DNA of 64,000 nucleotides from Alphaproteobacteria bacterium (GCA_040220875.1 JAVJVX010000005.1:310001-374000), one strand, 5' to 3'. Shown: positions 37,688 to 48,782, counted from the first letter of the stretch. A program made the numbers and translations. The notes: generated by a model not told the origin, from the sequence alone.

Positions 37688-39504
37688 GCCTGCGGATCAT
37701 GGCGATCCTGCCCATCTGCCTCGCCAGCCTGGCGACCGTCGCCGCCGCTGACGAAACGAGTATTGGCAGCGCGGGCACGCCGGGCGCGGAACAGGCGGCG
37801 GCCGATCGCGAGACCCTGTTCCGCGGCTGGCCGGCCGTTCTGAATGCGGGCGATCGCGAGACCTATCGGCGCATCTTCGAGGCGCAGAAATCGGGCGACT
37901 GGGGTGCGGCGAGCCGGCTGATCGAGACACTCGGCGACCGGCGCCTCATGGGCTACGTGCTCTCGCAGCGTTATCTGCATCCGACCAAATATCGTTCCAA
38001 ATTCCATGAGTTGCGTGACTGGATGGCCGCCTGGGCCGACCTTCCTGACGCGCATCGAATCTACCGCCTGGCTCGCCGTCGCCAACCGGCGGACGCCGGC
38101 GCGCCGAAGCCGCCCGAAGCTCGGCTCTGGACCGGGCGCTATGCAAGCGAAAGCTTCCCCGGCGCCTGGCGCGGACGCGTCGCCCATTGGCAGGCGGGGG
38201 AGTCTTCTCCCGCCGCGCGTCGCCTGACCGCGCAAATTCATAACGATCTGCGCCGCTTTCGCATCACCATATCCAAGGACCGCCTGTACGATCCCGAACA
38301 AGGCGCAAAGCTCTATACGCCTACCGCCTTCGATGAGGTACAGGCCGCGATCGCGGGCGCGTATTTCGTGGCCGGCAAGGACCATCTCGCGCTCGACCTG
38401 TCGCGGCGGAGTGCTGCCCGGTCCGGGGACAAGGTCCCCTCGGCCTATTGGACGGCCGGGCTGGCGGCCTGGCGGCTCGGCCAGATCGAACTGGCGGCCA
38501 GTGCCTTCGAGGGGCTGGCCCGGGCGGAACGCGCCGGAAGCTGGCAGCAGGCCGCTGGCGCCTTCTGGGCGGCGCGGGCCTATCTGGCCGACGGCAGGCC
38601 GCAAAAAGTGCAGGAACTGCTGGTCGCGGGTGCGGGGCACAACCGGACCTTCTACGGCATTCTTTGCCGCTACATGCTCGGGCTGGATGCGACTTTCGAC
38701 TGGTCGGCGCCGGCGATACCGGCGGCGGCGCGCGCGGCGCTCCTCGAGGTCCCGGCGGTGGCGCGCGCGGTGGCGCTGGCGGAGATCGATCAGCAGAACC
38801 AGTCGGAACGGGAATTGCGCATCGTATTCCCGAGCCTCTCACGCACGCAGCAGGACCAGGTGCTTGTCCTCGCGCTCGACCTCAACCTGGCCGGGCTCGC
38901 CATGCGCATCGGCGGCACCAAGGTGGCGGAGGGAGAGGATTACCTCGATGCCGCACTTTACCCGCTCCCGGTCTGGCATCCCGAAGACGGCTACAAGGTC
39001 GACCGCGCCCTCATCTATGCGGTGACGCGCCAGGAATCCCGTTTCAACGCCTACGCCAAAAGTCACGCCGGCGCGCGCGGCCTGATGCAGCTCATGCCGG
39101 CGACCGCGAGTTCGATCAGCGGCACCCGCGCCTACCGTTACAGCCGGCGCAACGATTTGTACGAGCCCGCACTCAACCTGTCCCTCGGGCAGAAATATCT
39201 GCAGCGCCTGCTCGCCAGTGACGATATCAGTGGCAATCTGTTTCTCATGGCCGCGGCCTATAACGGGGGCAGCGGCAATCTGCGCAAATGGATGCGCGAG
39301 ACGGATTACGCCGATGATCCTCTCCTCTTCATCGAGAGCATCCCCGCGCCCGAAACACGTGACTTCATCGAGCGCGTGCTGACGAATTTATGGATCTACC
39401 GTGCCCGCCTCGGTCAGGACGCCCCCTCCCTCGCCGCGCTGGCCAATGGCGGCTGGCCGGTCTACCGTCCGCAGGATGAAGAACTGGCCAAACTGAGCGA
39501 CTGA
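37648..39504 (+). CDS. Soluble lytic murein transglycosylase-like protein
   Basis: Exported enzyme that cleaves peptidoglycan strands to 1,6-anhydro-muropeptides. Of 618 residues, the N-terminus is a signal peptide ([17 protein letters not shown]), a long helical superhelix domain follows (about 50-470), and the SLT domain is near 485-600 with [20 protein letters not shown] (catalytic Glu in QES) and [10 protein letters not shown]-like [17 protein letters not shown]. The start codons lie in a 12-base repeat, so Met1, Met5 or Met9 could be used. Overlaps the UDG gene by 4 bases. Confidence 0.94.
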   Translation: MSRAMSRAMRRAISLRIMAILPICLASLATVAAADETSIGSAGTPGAEQAAADRETLFRGWPAVLNAGDRETYRRIFEAQKSGDWGAASRLIETLGDRRLMGYVLSQRYLHPTKYRSKFHELRDWMAAWADLPDAHRIYRLARRRQPADAGAPKPPEARLWTGRYASESFPGAWRGRVAHWQAGESSPAARRLTAQIHNDLRRFRITISKDRLYDPEQGAKLYTPTAFDEVQAAIAGAYFVAGKDHLALDLSRRSAARSGDKVPSAYWTAGLAAWRLGQIELAASAFEGLARAERAGSWQQAAGAFWAARAYLADGRPQKVQELLVAGAGHNRTFYGILCRYMLGLDATFDWSAPAIPAAARAALLEVPAVARAVALAEIDQQNQSERELRIVFPSLSRTQQDQVLVLALDLNLAGLAMRIGGTKVAEGEDYLDAALYPLPVWHPEDGYKVDRALIYAVTRQESRFNAYAKSHAGARGLMQLMPATASSISGTRAYRYSRRNDLYEPALNLSLGQKYLQRLLASDDISGNLFLMAAAYNGGSGNLRKWMRETDYADDPLLFIESIPAPETRDFIERVLTNLWIYRARLGQDAPSLAALANGGWPVYRPQDEELAKLSD

Positions 39505-39514
39505 CAGCATCACC

Positions 39515-40045
39515 ATGCCCGGCATCGACGAAAGCCGCGAATTCCTGCCGGTCCAGATCGCGCTTCTGACTGTCTCCGATTCGCGCACGACGGAAACCGA
39601 CACCTCCGGAGATATCCTGGCCGCCCGGCTGACGGCGGCGGGTCACCGTCTGGCGGCACGGAAGATTCTCCCCGACGACCGCGCGCGGATAGCGGCGCAG
39701 TTGCGGAGCTGGATCGCGGATCCCGAGATCGACGCGGTGATTTCGACCGGAGGCACGGGCCTGACGGGGCGCGACGTCACCCCCGAAGCCTTCGGCGATG
39801 TGATCGAAAAGGAAATCGCCGGATTTGGCGAACTTTTCCGCTGGCTCAGCTACGAGAAAATCGGCACGTCCACGATCCAGTCCCGCGCCATCGCCGGCGT
39901 TGCGGGCGGCACCTATCTCTTCGCGTTGCCGGGATCACCCGGGGCGTGCAAGGACGGCTGGGACGGAATCCTCAGCCATCAGCTCGATTCGCGGTTCCGC
40001 CCCTGCAACTTCGTCGAGCTCATGCCCCGACTGAAGGAAACCTGA
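39515..40045 (+). CDS. moaB: Molybdenum cofactor biosynthesis protein B
   Basis: MoaB/MogA-fold protein acting on molybdopterin (adenylylation step or binding) in cofactor assembly. The 176-residue product has LLTVSDSRTTETDTSGDILA at the N-terminus and the MPT-binding loop VISTGGTGLTGRDVTPEA, followed by GTSTIQSRAIAGVAGG and ALPGSPGACKDGWDGIL. Its length and motifs fit MoaB rather than the longer MoeA. It starts 10 bases after the transglycosylase gene and converges on the glycosyltransferase pair with a 12-base gap. Confidence 0.94.
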   Translation: MPGIDESREFLPVQIALLTVSDSRTTETDTSGDILAARLTAAGHRLAARKILPDDRARIAAQLRSWIADPEIDAVISTGGTGLTGRDVTPEAFGDVIEKEIAGFGELFRWLSYEKIGTSTIQSRAIAGVAGGTYLFALPGSPGACKDGWDGILSHQLDSRFRPCNFVELMPRLKET

Positions 40046-40057
40046 ACCCGCCCGCCA

Positions 40058-40705
40058 TCAGGCGGACCCGGGCTGGCGTCTTTCCCGCCGCCGGCGCCAA
40101 CGCCGCCAATCCGCCCCGTTATCGAGATCATCCAGCGCCGGCGCGTATCCGACGGCGAGCCGGGCAAGATTTCGCGCCGTATCGGCAGAGGTGTGACTGG
40201 TCGACCAGCGCACCCCCTCGAAGCATTTGTGATCCAGGACCGCGCGCCGCGGCTGGCGAAATCCCACAAGCCAGTAGCCGCCATCGCCGGCCGGCCCCAG
40301 CACCGCGTCATGGCGCGCCAGGAGCCGCAAGGCGCGGCGTATGTGTTGCGGGCCGAGATCGGGAATATCGCCCCCGACCATGACCGCGGGGCCGGCAGGT
40401 CCGCCCAGAAACGTCCGGCCCATGCGCCGGCCCAGATCACCCTGCCCCTGGCGCAGCACGCCCTTGGGGCGGATCGCGCCGGCGAGACGAAAGCTGCGCG
40501 TGCGGGCCGAATCCGGGCTGAGCGCGATCCAGAGGTGCCAGCGCCGGTCGCGACCGAGCCGGGCGATGGTCTGTCGCAGAAGCAGACGATAAATGCGCCA
40601 GGCGTCGACCGCCCCGACCTCGCGGCCGAGACGCTTCTTGACCTGACCCACGCGCGGAGCCTTGACCATGAGGATGACGCGAGGGATGCGGGTGCGCCGG
40701 GCCAT
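40058..40705 (-). CDS. TIGR04282-like glycosyltransferase (DUF2064)
   Basis: A 215-residue GT-A fold protein of the family annotated as arsenosugar-biosynthesis glycosyltransferase. Features are LMVKAPRVGQVKKRLGREVG at the N-terminus, QGQGDLGRRMGRTF, and VMVGGDIPDLGPQHIRRAL with the acidic metal site, then LGPAGDGGYWLVGFRQPR. The ATG at 40705 overlaps the stop of the next gene upstream (TGATG). The family is widespread without arsenic genes, so the true sugar product is uncertain. Confidence 0.88.
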   Translation of the reverse strand: MARRTRIPRVILMVKAPRVGQVKKRLGREVGAVDAWRIYRLLLRQTIARLGRDRRWHLWIALSPDSARTRSFRLAGAIRPKGVLRQGQGDLGRRMGRTFLGGPAGPAVMVGGDIPDLGPQHIRRALRLLARHDAVLGPAGDGGYWLVGFRQPRRAVLDHKCFEGVRWSTSHTSADTARNLARLAVGYAPALDDLDNGADWRRWRRRRERRQPGSA

Positions 40706-41412
40706 CAGCGATAGAGCCTCTCGAGCCGGCAGGGCGGGACGCCCGCAAAATAGAGGGCGAGAAGGGAGAGGTTTCTGAGCGGCCGGCGGAAATAGCCGTT
40801 GCGGCGATAGCGCCGGGCCGACGTGACGGCCCGGGCAGGCAGGAGACGGACGGGCCGGTGGACACCTTCCAGTCGCGCCAGCCGGCGAAGCCGGCGGATG
40901 AAATCCACGTCTTCCATCAGACCGAGGTCGCGATACCCGCCGACATCTCGATACAGGTCGCGCGAGATCAGCAGCCCCTGATCACCGTAGGGGAGCGCCA
41001 GCCACCGGCTGCGCCAGTTGGCAAGCCGGGCCACACGCCGAGCACCGGGCGTGTCGTCGTCAAAAGCGAGAGTGAAGGCGCCGACGCGGCGGTGATTTTC
41101 GGCGTCCGCCATGAACTGCCACGCGGCCGCGCGCCAGGAAGGGTCGAGGACGGTATCGACATGCAGAAAGAGAAGCCATTCCCCCTCGGCCGCGGCGGCG
41201 CCCAGGCGCAACTGCCGGCCCCGGCCGGGCTCGCCAAGCTCGATCACGCGTGCCCCCGCCCGGCGCGCCACTCCCGCACTATCGTCGCTGGAGCCGCCAT
41301 CGGCGACGATGATTTCGCCAATCGGCGCACCATCGGCGGCCCCGAGCGCGCGAAGGCAGGCCGGCAGATCGGCGGCGCCCCCAAGGCAGGGGAGGATCAC
41401 GGAAAGCGTCAT
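40705..41412 (-). CDS. TIGR04283-like family 2 glycosyltransferase
   Basis: A 235-residue GT2 enzyme: LSVILPCLGGAADLPACLRA at the N-terminus, IIVADGGSSDDSAGVARRAG, the metal motif FLHVDTVLDPSWRA, and PYGDQGLLISRDLYRDVGGY. The neighbouring TIGR04282 gene is its constant partner. The pair is named for a proposed role in arsenosugar synthesis, but no arsM, arsS or other arsenic gene is in this window, so another glycan or glycolipid is equally possible. Confidence 0.88.
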   Translation of the reverse strand: MTLSVILPCLGGAADLPACLRALGAADGAPIGEIIVADGGSSDDSAGVARRAGARVIELGEPGRGRQLRLGAAAAEGEWLLFLHVDTVLDPSWRAAAWQFMADAENHRRVGAFTLAFDDDTPGARRVARLANWRSRWLALPYGDQGLLISRDLYRDVGGYRDLGLMEDVDFIRRLRRLARLEGVHRPVRLLPARAVTSARRYRRNGYFRRPLRNLSLLALYFAGVPPCRLERLYR

Positions 41413-41530
41413 GGCCCCGTTTTAGCCGAGCCGACGGCCCCGGAAACCCCATAAAACCCGGAATCGTCCCGCGCCGGCCGCCGGGATGTATGTTCTTGAA
41501 TTGTTCTCATTCTCGGCGCAAGATTTTTAG

Positions 41531-42658
41531 ATGGTCGATCGCCCCGCCTATGATGCCACGCCCCACCGGCTGACCCGCGGCCAGGCCAGGAAGGGACGGG
41601 GTGCTGCGAGCAACGCGCCCGGCCGGTTTGAGCCCCATACGCGCGAGGCGGTGGCCGATGGCTGGGAGCAAGCGGGCTCGGAGGTGCCGGAAGAGGCTGC
41701 GTCCGGGCCGCTGCGCACCACGGTCCTGCCCGACCAGGCGCGGCGCGTGATCGCGCGCAACAACTCACCCGATATTCCCTTCGATCGCTCGATCAACCCG
41801 TATCGCGGCTGCGAGCATGGCTGCATCTACTGCTATGCGCGCCCAAGCCACGCGTATCTCGGCCTGTCGCCGGGACTGGATTTCGAAACCCGGCTTTTCG
41901 CCAAGATGGACGGCGTGGCCCGGCTGCGCGCCGAACTGGCGAAGCCCGGCTACGTGCCGGCGCCGATCGCCTTTGGCGCCAATACCGATCCCTACCAGCC
42001 GGTCGAACGTCGGCTCGGGATCACACGCGGCCTGATCGAACTTCTCTCCGCGTGCCAGCATCCCATCACCATCGTCACCAAGTCGGACCTGGTCACGCGC
42101 GACATCGAACTGCTGAAATCCATGGCCGAGCGCCGGCTCGTGCAGGTTTTTGTCTCGATCACGACGCTCGACCGGGGCCTTGCCCGCACGCTCGAGCCCC
42201 GCGCCGCGACGCCGTCCCGCCGGCTTGCCGCCGTTTCCAGGCTGGTCGAGGCGGGCGTGCCCGCGGGCGTCATGACCGCCCCCATCATCCCGGCCGTGAC
42301 CGACCATGAAATCGAGGCGCTCCTCGAAGCGGCGGCAGAGGCCGGCGCCTATTGTGCGAGCTATACGCTGCTTCGCCTGCCTCACGAGGTAAAGGAGCTT
42401 TTCGACGAATGGCTCCGGACGCACGCGCCGCTCAAACGTGAGAAAGTACTCAACCTGATCCGCGACACGCGGGCGGGCGGGCTTAACGATTCGGCTTTCG
42501 GGCGCCGCCTCAGAGGGGAAGGCCCCTATGCCCAACTGATCGCCGCCCGGCACAAGGCGGCCTGCCAGCGCTTCGGGCTGACACGGCCGATGCCCGACAG
42601 CGATTGCACGCGCTTTCGGCCGCCCCGGAAAGACACGGCGCAGCTCGATCTGTTCTGA
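41531..42658 (+). CDS. PA0069-family radical SAM protein
   Basis: A 375-residue radical SAM enzyme of the spore-photolyase-like/Rv2578c group. The 4Fe-4S cluster motif is INPYRGCEHGCIYCYARPS (CxxxCxYC) at about residues 93-108, and the downstream pattern FGANTDPYQPVERRLGITRG and TKSDLVTRDIELL is characteristic of the family. The reaction is unknown; homologues are linked to DNA damage or cofactor chemistry. It stands alone, 76 bases before the antiporter gene. Confidence 0.91.
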   Translation: MVDRPAYDATPHRLTRGQARKGRGAASNAPGRFEPHTREAVADGWEQAGSEVPEEAASGPLRTTVLPDQARRVIARNNSPDIPFDRSINPYRGCEHGCIYCYARPSHAYLGLSPGLDFETRLFAKMDGVARLRAELAKPGYVPAPIAFGANTDPYQPVERRLGITRGLIELLSACQHPITIVTKSDLVTRDIELLKSMAERRLVQVFVSITTLDRGLARTLEPRAATPSRRLAAVSRLVEAGVPAGVMTAPIIPAVTDHEIEALLEAAAEAGAYCASYTLLRLPHEVKELFDEWLRTHAPLKREKVLNLIRDTRAGGLNDSAFGRRLRGEGPYAQLIAARHKAACQRFGLTRPMPDSDCTRFRPPRKDTAQLDLF

Positions 42659-42734
42659 AGAGGCAGCGAGAAAAAATCTGCCGGGAACGTCGTGGTGGCT
42701 TGGCGTGTCCTGCAAGGCACCATAGACTCGTGCG

Positions 42735-44105
42735 GTGTCTGCACATTTCGATCTGACCGGTCTCGCTATCGTCGTCCTGGCGGCAAGCCTCCTGGGCTAC
42801 GCGATGACGCGTCTCAAGCAATCCCCCATCGTCGGCTACATCCTGGCGGGCGTGATCCTCGGCCCCTCGGTGCTCGGCCTCGTCGAGGACCGGGCGGGGA
42901 TCGAACTGCTGGCCGAACTCGGCGTGCTGCTGCTGCTTTTCGTCATCGGACTTGAACTCAGTCTTGAAACCATCAAGACGTCGTGGCGCACGGCGGTGAC
43001 GGCCGCCCTCCTGCAGATTGCCGCGAGTGTCGGAGCCATGCTGATCCTGGCCCTGTTTTTTGGCTGGTCCTGGCCATTCGCGATCCTGCTCGGTTTCGTC
43101 GTCGCCCTGTCGAGTACCGCCGTCGTGGTGCGGATGCTGACCCAGATGGATATCGTGCGCCAACCCGTGGGCCAGTTGACCGTCAGCATCCTGATCGCCC
43201 AGGACCTCGCCTTCATCCCCATGGTGCTGACCGTTGGCGCGATGAAGGGTGGCACGTTCGAACTGGTGGACGCGCTGCGCCTCGTCTCCGGAATCGCGGT
43301 GCTGGGTCTGCTGCTGTGGTATCTCGGGCAGGGGCGCACGGTTAAAATGCCGTTCAGCTCGACCGACCATCGCCGGCGCGAACTGGTGCCCCTGCGCGGC
43401 CTGATGTTCTGCTTCGGCCTCGCCGCGCTGGCAGGCGTGCTGGGGCTGTCGGCCGCCTATGGCGCGTTTCTCGCGGGCCTCATCCTCGGCAACAGCAACG
43501 AACGACGCCTCATGCACGTCACGATGCAGCCCATCGAGGCGGTGCTGATGATGGTGTTCTTCCTTTTGATCGGCCTGCTGATCGACCTCGGCTTCATCGT
43601 CGATAATTTCGGCCGCGTATTTCTGGTGCTGGCCGCCGTGGTCGTGCTCAAGACAGCGATGAATATCGGCATCCTGCACATGCTCAAGGAGCCCTGGCCT
43701 CATGCCGTGATCGCAGGCATCCTGATGGCGCAAATCGGCGAATTCTCTTTCCTCCTGGGCCAGATCGGGCTCGGCGCCGGCATCCTCGACTCGGACGATT
43801 CCAAGCTCATCGTCTCGGTCACGGCATTGTCGCTCATGATCACCCCGATCTGGATGACGACCGCGCGGCGGGTCATGCGCCTCGTGGTCCTGAGCATCAA
43901 TTCCGGGCAGGAAACCGTGCGGGTGGTATTCGGCCATCTGGCCGACCCGCTGATGGACGGAGCGCGCGCCCTGCGTGGCCAGGCCGCGCGACTGTCCGGC
44001 TGGCGCCGGACGTCCGGACGCGGGTCCGACGGGCGGCCGACAGAAGACGGGGAAAATGCCGGACCTCGGCGCGGGGGGCGCGACGGGGGAGATTCCTGGC
44101 CGTGA
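42735..44105 (+). CDS. Cation:proton antiporter, CPA2 family (KefB-like, without RCK domain)
   Basis: Inner-membrane exchanger for K+ or Na+ against protons. The 456-residue product has about 12 hydrophobic segments and the family's QSPIVGYILAGVILGPSVLG, LLLLFVIGLELSLETIKTSW, VVALSSTAVVVRMLTQMD and MAQIGEFSFLLGQIGLGAG. After the membrane domain there is a short, Gly/Arg-rich tail and no TrkA-N/RCK regulatory domain. The GTG start at 42735 has a moderate upstream region. Its stop overlaps the rnhB start (GTGA). Confidence 0.92.
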   Translation: MSAHFDLTGLAIVVLAASLLGYAMTRLKQSPIVGYILAGVILGPSVLGLVEDRAGIELLAELGVLLLLFVIGLELSLETIKTSWRTAVTAALLQIAASVGAMLILALFFGWSWPFAILLGFVVALSSTAVVVRMLTQMDIVRQPVGQLTVSILIAQDLAFIPMVLTVGAMKGGTFELVDALRLVSGIAVLGLLLWYLGQGRTVKMPFSSTDHRRRELVPLRGLMFCFGLAALAGVLGLSAAYGAFLAGLILGNSNERRLMHVTMQPIEAVLMMVFFLLIGLLIDLGFIVDNFGRVFLVLAAVVVLKTAMNIGILHMLKEPWPHAVIAGILMAQIGEFSFLLGQIGLGAGILDSDDSKLIVSVTALSLMITPIWMTTARRVMRLVVLSINSGQETVRVVFGHLADPLMDGARALRGQAARLSGWRRTSGRGSDGRPTEDGENAGPRRGGRDGGDSWP

Positions 44106-44749
44106 TCCGGAAGGCCGATTTCCCGCGTCCCCATTTCGATCTCGAATCCGCCCATGGCGGGCAGGTGGCGGGGCTCGACGAAGCAGGGCGCGGGCCACTG
44201 GCGGGGCCGGTCGTCGCGGCCGCCGTGATGTTCCGGCCCGAGGCGCATCTTTCCGGCGAGCTCCAGGGGCTTACGGATTCGAAGCTCATGGTACTGGCCG
44301 ACCGGCACCGGATCTTCGCGGCCCTGCCCCGTCTCGCCTGGATTGGACTGGGTGCTGCGAGCGCGGGTGAAATCGACCGCCTGAATATCCTCAACGCCAG
44401 CCTGCTTGCCATGCACCGCGCCCTCGACCAGCTGATGCGGCTCGCCGATCACGCGCCGCGCCATGCACTGATCGACGGCAATATCAGCCCGGCCCTGCCG
44501 ATCCCGGCCACGGCCGTCATCAGGGGCGACGGCACGAGTCTCTCCATCGCGGCCGCGTCCGTGGTGGCGAAGGTGGTGCGCGACCGGGCCATGACCCGTC
44601 TTGCCAGTCGATATCCCCAATATGGCTGGGCCGACAATGCGGGCTACGGAACAGCCGCACACCGATCCGCCCTGCAAGCCCACGGCGCCTGTCGCCACCA
44701 CCGTGCCAGCTTCGCCCCCGTACGGGAGATCCGGGGCGGCGCAAAGTAA
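44102..44749 (+). CDS. rnhB: Ribonuclease HII
   Basis: Removes ribonucleotides misincorporated into DNA and RNA of RNA-DNA hybrids. Of 215 residues, the active-site Asp-Glu pair is in VAGLDEAGRGPLAGPVVAAA, then LTDSKLM, HALIDGNISPALP with the third Asp, and SIAAASVVAKVVRDRAMTRL with the fourth. The start GTG overlaps the antiporter stop. Downstream lies the 120-base ccrM leader; joint position with ccrM is seen in other alphaproteobacteria. Confidence 0.95.
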   Translation: MIRKADFPRPHFDLESAHGGQVAGLDEAGRGPLAGPVVAAAVMFRPEAHLSGELQGLTDSKLMVLADRHRIFAALPRLAWIGLGAASAGEIDRLNILNASLLAMHRALDQLMRLADHAPRHALIDGNISPALPIPATAVIRGDGTSLSIAAASVVAKVVRDRAMTRLASRYPQYGWADNAGYGTAAHRSALQAHGACRHHRASFAPVREIRGGAK

Positions 44750-44781
44750 AGACTGCGCCACCACAATATCTTGCGGCCATG

Positions 44782-46018
<1,237 letters not shown>

Positions 46019-46023
46019 ACGCC

Positions 46024-46047
46024 AGCGCCTGGTCGCCCGCGGGCGCT
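46024..46047. terminator. Possible hairpin between convergent ccrM and mutY
   Basis: AGCGCC (46024-46029) can pair with GGCGCT (46042-46047) over a 12-base loop, followed by TTC. Only a short T stretch follows, so this is a weak terminator candidate. Confidence 0.3.
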
Positions 46048-46056
46048 TTCCTCCGG

Positions 46057-47163
46057 TCAGTCGTCATCCCGCGCCGCCCGGATGATTTTTTTCATCACCG
46101 TCGGCAGGGCGTGACGCCCCACCTCGCCCGGGCGACACCACACGCCGCCCTGGTCCGCAAGCCTGCGCGCCGTCGCCGCCGTGACGCTGCCCGCGACGAT
46201 CTCGATTTCGAGATGGAAATGGGTAAACGTATGCCCGATCCGCTTGCCCGTATGCCGCCAGCGGGCGCGTGCCGGGGCGCATGCGCGCCAGCCCGTGCCC
46301 GCCCCCTCGGCCGCCTCGATCCAGGGAGTCGAGGGAATTTCCATCATGCCGCCAAGAAGTCCCGATTCCGCCCGCCGGCGAAGGAGAAACGCGCCGTCCG
46401 GCCGGGTGATGAAGAAGGCGACCGACCGCCGCCTCGGCCGCGCCGCCTTTTCCTCGCGCCTCGGCAAGGTCGCGGCAATGCCCGTTTCCGCCGCACGGCA
46501 GAAGGACCGGACAGGACAGGACCGGCAATCGGGCGTTCTGGGCACGCAGACCAGGGCGCCGAGATCCATCATCGCCTGGGCGAAATCACCCGGGCGGCGG
46601 GAAGGCGTCAGCCCGGCGACTGTCTCGCGCAGGCGCGGCTTCACGCGCGCCAGCGCCGTCGTCTCGGCCAGAAGCCGCACCACGACGCGTTCGACATTGC
46701 CGTCCACCACCGCGGCCGGTCTGTCGAAAACAATGGCCGCGATGGCCGCCGCCGTATAGGGGCCGATGCCCGGCAGGCGGCGAAGCGCGTCTTCGGTATC
46801 GGGGAATTGACCGGCAAGCTCGCGGCTGACGACCCCGGCGCAGCGATGCAGGTTACGCGCCCGGGCGTAATAGCCCAGCCCCTGCCAGGCATGCAGCACA
46901 TCGTCGATGGGCGCCGCCGCAAGATCGTGCACGCCGGGCCAGCGGCGCAGAAACTCGGCATAATACGGCGCCACCGTGGCGACGGTGGTCTGCTGCAGCA
47001 TGATTTCGCTGATCCAGACCCGGTAGGCGTCCGCTCTTTCGCCTGGCCCGACCCGCCAAGGCAGCGCGCGGCCATGACGGTCGTACCAGGCGAGAAGCTT
47101 GCGGGCGAAGCGGCGCGTGTCGATCTTGCCCGCGGGACCGGTCTGGGAGGGGGATGCGGTCAT
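46057..47163 (-). CDS. mutY: A/G-specific adenine glycosylase
   Basis: Removes adenine mispaired with 8-oxoguanine. The 368-residue protein has the helix-hairpin-helix region LRRLPGIGPYTAAAIAAIVF with the catalytic Asp region (AAVVDGNVERVVVRLL), the QQTTVATVAPYYAEFL block with catalytic Glu upstream (WISEIMLQQ), the 4Fe-4S ligands CVPRTPDCRSCPVRSFC, and a C-terminal Nudix-like 8-oxoG recognition domain. The ATG at 47163 is preferred over 47202. Part of the conserved mutY-dciA-dsbA-smc neighbourhood, but transcribed away from it. Confidence 0.95.
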   Translation of the reverse strand: MTASPSQTGPAGKIDTRRFARKLLAWYDRHGRALPWRVGPGERADAYRVWISEIMLQQTTVATVAPYYAEFLRRWPGVHDLAAAPIDDVLHAWQGLGYYARARNLHRCAGVVSRELAGQFPDTEDALRRLPGIGPYTAAAIAAIVFDRPAAVVDGNVERVVVRLLAETTALARVKPRLRETVAGLTPSRRPGDFAQAMMDLGALVCVPRTPDCRSCPVRSFCRAAETGIAATLPRREEKAARPRRRSVAFFITRPDGAFLLRRRAESGLLGGMMEIPSTPWIEAAEGAGTGWRACAPARARWRHTGKRIGHTFTHFHLEIEIVAGSVTAATARRLADQGGVWCRPGEVGRHALPTVMKKIIRAARDDD

Positions 47164-47295
47164 CACGCGCTTATACCTCAGGCCCGGCAGGGGCGCATCC
47201 ACCCCCCTGCCCGTCTCGTGGCCGCTTGTCGCACCCAGGGGGCAGACCTAGGATAGGGCGGCATCCCTGGCACGACAACAAAGGCCCGCCCGACC

Positions 47296-47844
47296 ATGTC
47301 CGACCCCACCGCACGCCGTTATTCCAAGGGGCCCCGGGCCGTTGCCGGACTGGTCGCGAAAGTCACCGCCCCCGCTCTCAAGGCACGCGGGCTCGCCAAC
47401 GCGCAAGTGGTGACTGACTGGCCAGCCATCGTCGGGCCCGAGTTGTCACGGAAATCGTTTCCCGAAAAACTTTCCTTTCCGGCCAGGCAACGCACCGGCG
47501 GCACGCTGCGTGTCCGGGTCGAGCCGGTCTTCGCGACCGAGTTCCAGCATCTGGAATCTGAAATCGTCGATCGGCTGAACACTTATTACGGCTTCAACGC
47601 CGTGGCCCGGTTGCACTTGCGCCAGGCGCCGGTGGGCGGGCCCGTCCCGACACCCGCGGCCGCGCCGCCCGAAGCGGGCCCGGCCGGGCGGGCCGCCGTC
47701 GAGGCGCTGGTGGCGCCCCTGGCCGATGGCGATCTCAAAAGCGCCCTGATGCGGCTCGGAATCCGGGTTTTCGGCCGGGCGGAAGCGCGCGGCGCGGGGC
47801 GGCGCGAGCCTGATCGCGACGGGCCGGACGGCTCCGGGAGTTGA
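47296..47844 (+). CDS. DUF721/DciA-family protein
   Basis: A 182-residue protein with the DUF721 pattern: KGPRAVAGLVAKVTAPALKA at the N-terminus, VVTDWPAIVGPELSRKSFPE and LRVRVEPVFATEFQHLESEI. DciA proteins deliver the replicative helicase in bacteria lacking DnaC/DnaI. The basic, disordered tail (about 130-182, rich in Ala, Gly, Arg) is usual. It is in the same strand group as dsbA and smc. A weak GGCC-based hairpin with a T7 run follows the gene near 47847-47872. Confidence 0.85.
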   Translation: MSDPTARRYSKGPRAVAGLVAKVTAPALKARGLANAQVVTDWPAIVGPELSRKSFPEKLSFPARQRTGGTLRVRVEPVFATEFQHLESEIVDRLNTYYGFNAVARLHLRQAPVGGPVPTPAAAPPEAGPAGRAAVEALVAPLADGDLKSALMRLGIRVFGRAEARGAGRREPDRDGPDGSGS

Positions 47845-48038
47845 GAGGCCCTTGCCACCGGCCCTTTTTTTGCCCCGGTTGCCGTGTAGGCTCTTCCGCA
47901 GCGATCCCGGCGGTCGGCCGGCGGCTGGACTGGTTAACGGACTGACTTACCCACAGAAAATCGGCGCTCCCGGGTTGGCATCGCTTGATGCCTGGATGGG
48001 GCTCCGCCTATACTCCCACCAGATGTAGTGTCAGGAAC

Positions 48039-48731
48039 ATGAAAAAACTCAATTTGTACCGTATCGCAGGATTTTTTCTCGGCGCGACCCTGATCGGGGC
48101 CGGGGCCCTCCTCACGCACGGATCGGGCGAAGCGTCCCAGGCGGGCGGCGGCCCGCTATTGGCCCAGGCGACGGACGCGGAAAAGCCGGCAGGGGCGCAG
48201 GCGCAGGACAGCGATACGCTGGAAAATGCCCTGGGCAGCCCGGACGCCCCCGTGACGATGATCGAATACGCTTCGCTCACCTGCCACCATTGCGCCAATT
48301 TTCATCTCAACGTCTGGCCCGCCCTGCGCGAGCGCTTCGTCGATACGGGCAAGGTCAGGATCATCTACCGCGATTTCCCGCTCGATATCGTCGCGCTCAA
48401 GGCTTCCCAGCTCTCCCATTGCGTGGATCCGAGCCGGTATTTCGGTTTCGTGAAGCTTCTCTTTGCCGAGCAGGAGCGCTGGGCCTTCGTCCCCAATCCG
48501 GAAGCGGCGCTGCGTCAGCGCGCGCGCCTCGCGGGGCTGAGCGACGACCGGATCGACGCCTGCCTCAGCGACGAGGCGCTTCAGGAAAAAATCATCAATA
48601 CCCGCCTGGAAGGGCAGCAGGCGTTCGATATTCAGGGGACGCCCACCATCGTGCTCAACGGACGAAAGTTTACAGGCACCATGTCGATCGAGGCCCTTGC
48701 CCAGGTCGTCGAATCCCAGTTGAACCGCTGA
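48039..48731 (+). CDS. DsbA-family thiol-disulfide protein, periplasmic
   Basis: Thioredoxin-fold protein of 230 residues with a single N-terminal hydrophobic segment (IAGFFLGATLIGAGALLTHG at about 9-28; signal or anchor). The active site is TCHHC (C82, C85), and the cis-Pro loop is IQGTPTIVLNGR. The dipeptide HH between cysteines fits an oxidising DsbA/BdbD-like role or reduction of cytochrome apoproteins. The ATG at 48039 with CAGGAA upstream is chosen over an upstream frame start. Located just before smc, as in many alphaproteobacteria. Confidence 0.9.
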   Translation: MKKLNLYRIAGFFLGATLIGAGALLTHGSGEASQAGGGPLLAQATDAEKPAGAQAQDSDTLENALGSPDAPVTMIEYASLTCHHCANFHLNVWPALRERFVDTGKVRIIYRDFPLDIVALKASQLSHCVDPSRYFGFVKLLFAEQERWAFVPNPEAALRQRARLAGLSDDRIDACLSDEALQEKIINTRLEGQQAFDIQGTPTIVLNGRKFTGTMSIEALAQVVESQLNR

Positions 48732-48782
48732 CGGCTTCATCGGCCTCAGCCCGGCCAGGGCCAGCCTAAGGGGAATACAGGC

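Noticed and set aside
47847-47872. Terminator after the DUF721 gene
   Set aside because: Only a GGCC/GGCC four-base stem precedes the T run; too weak to call as a separate feature.
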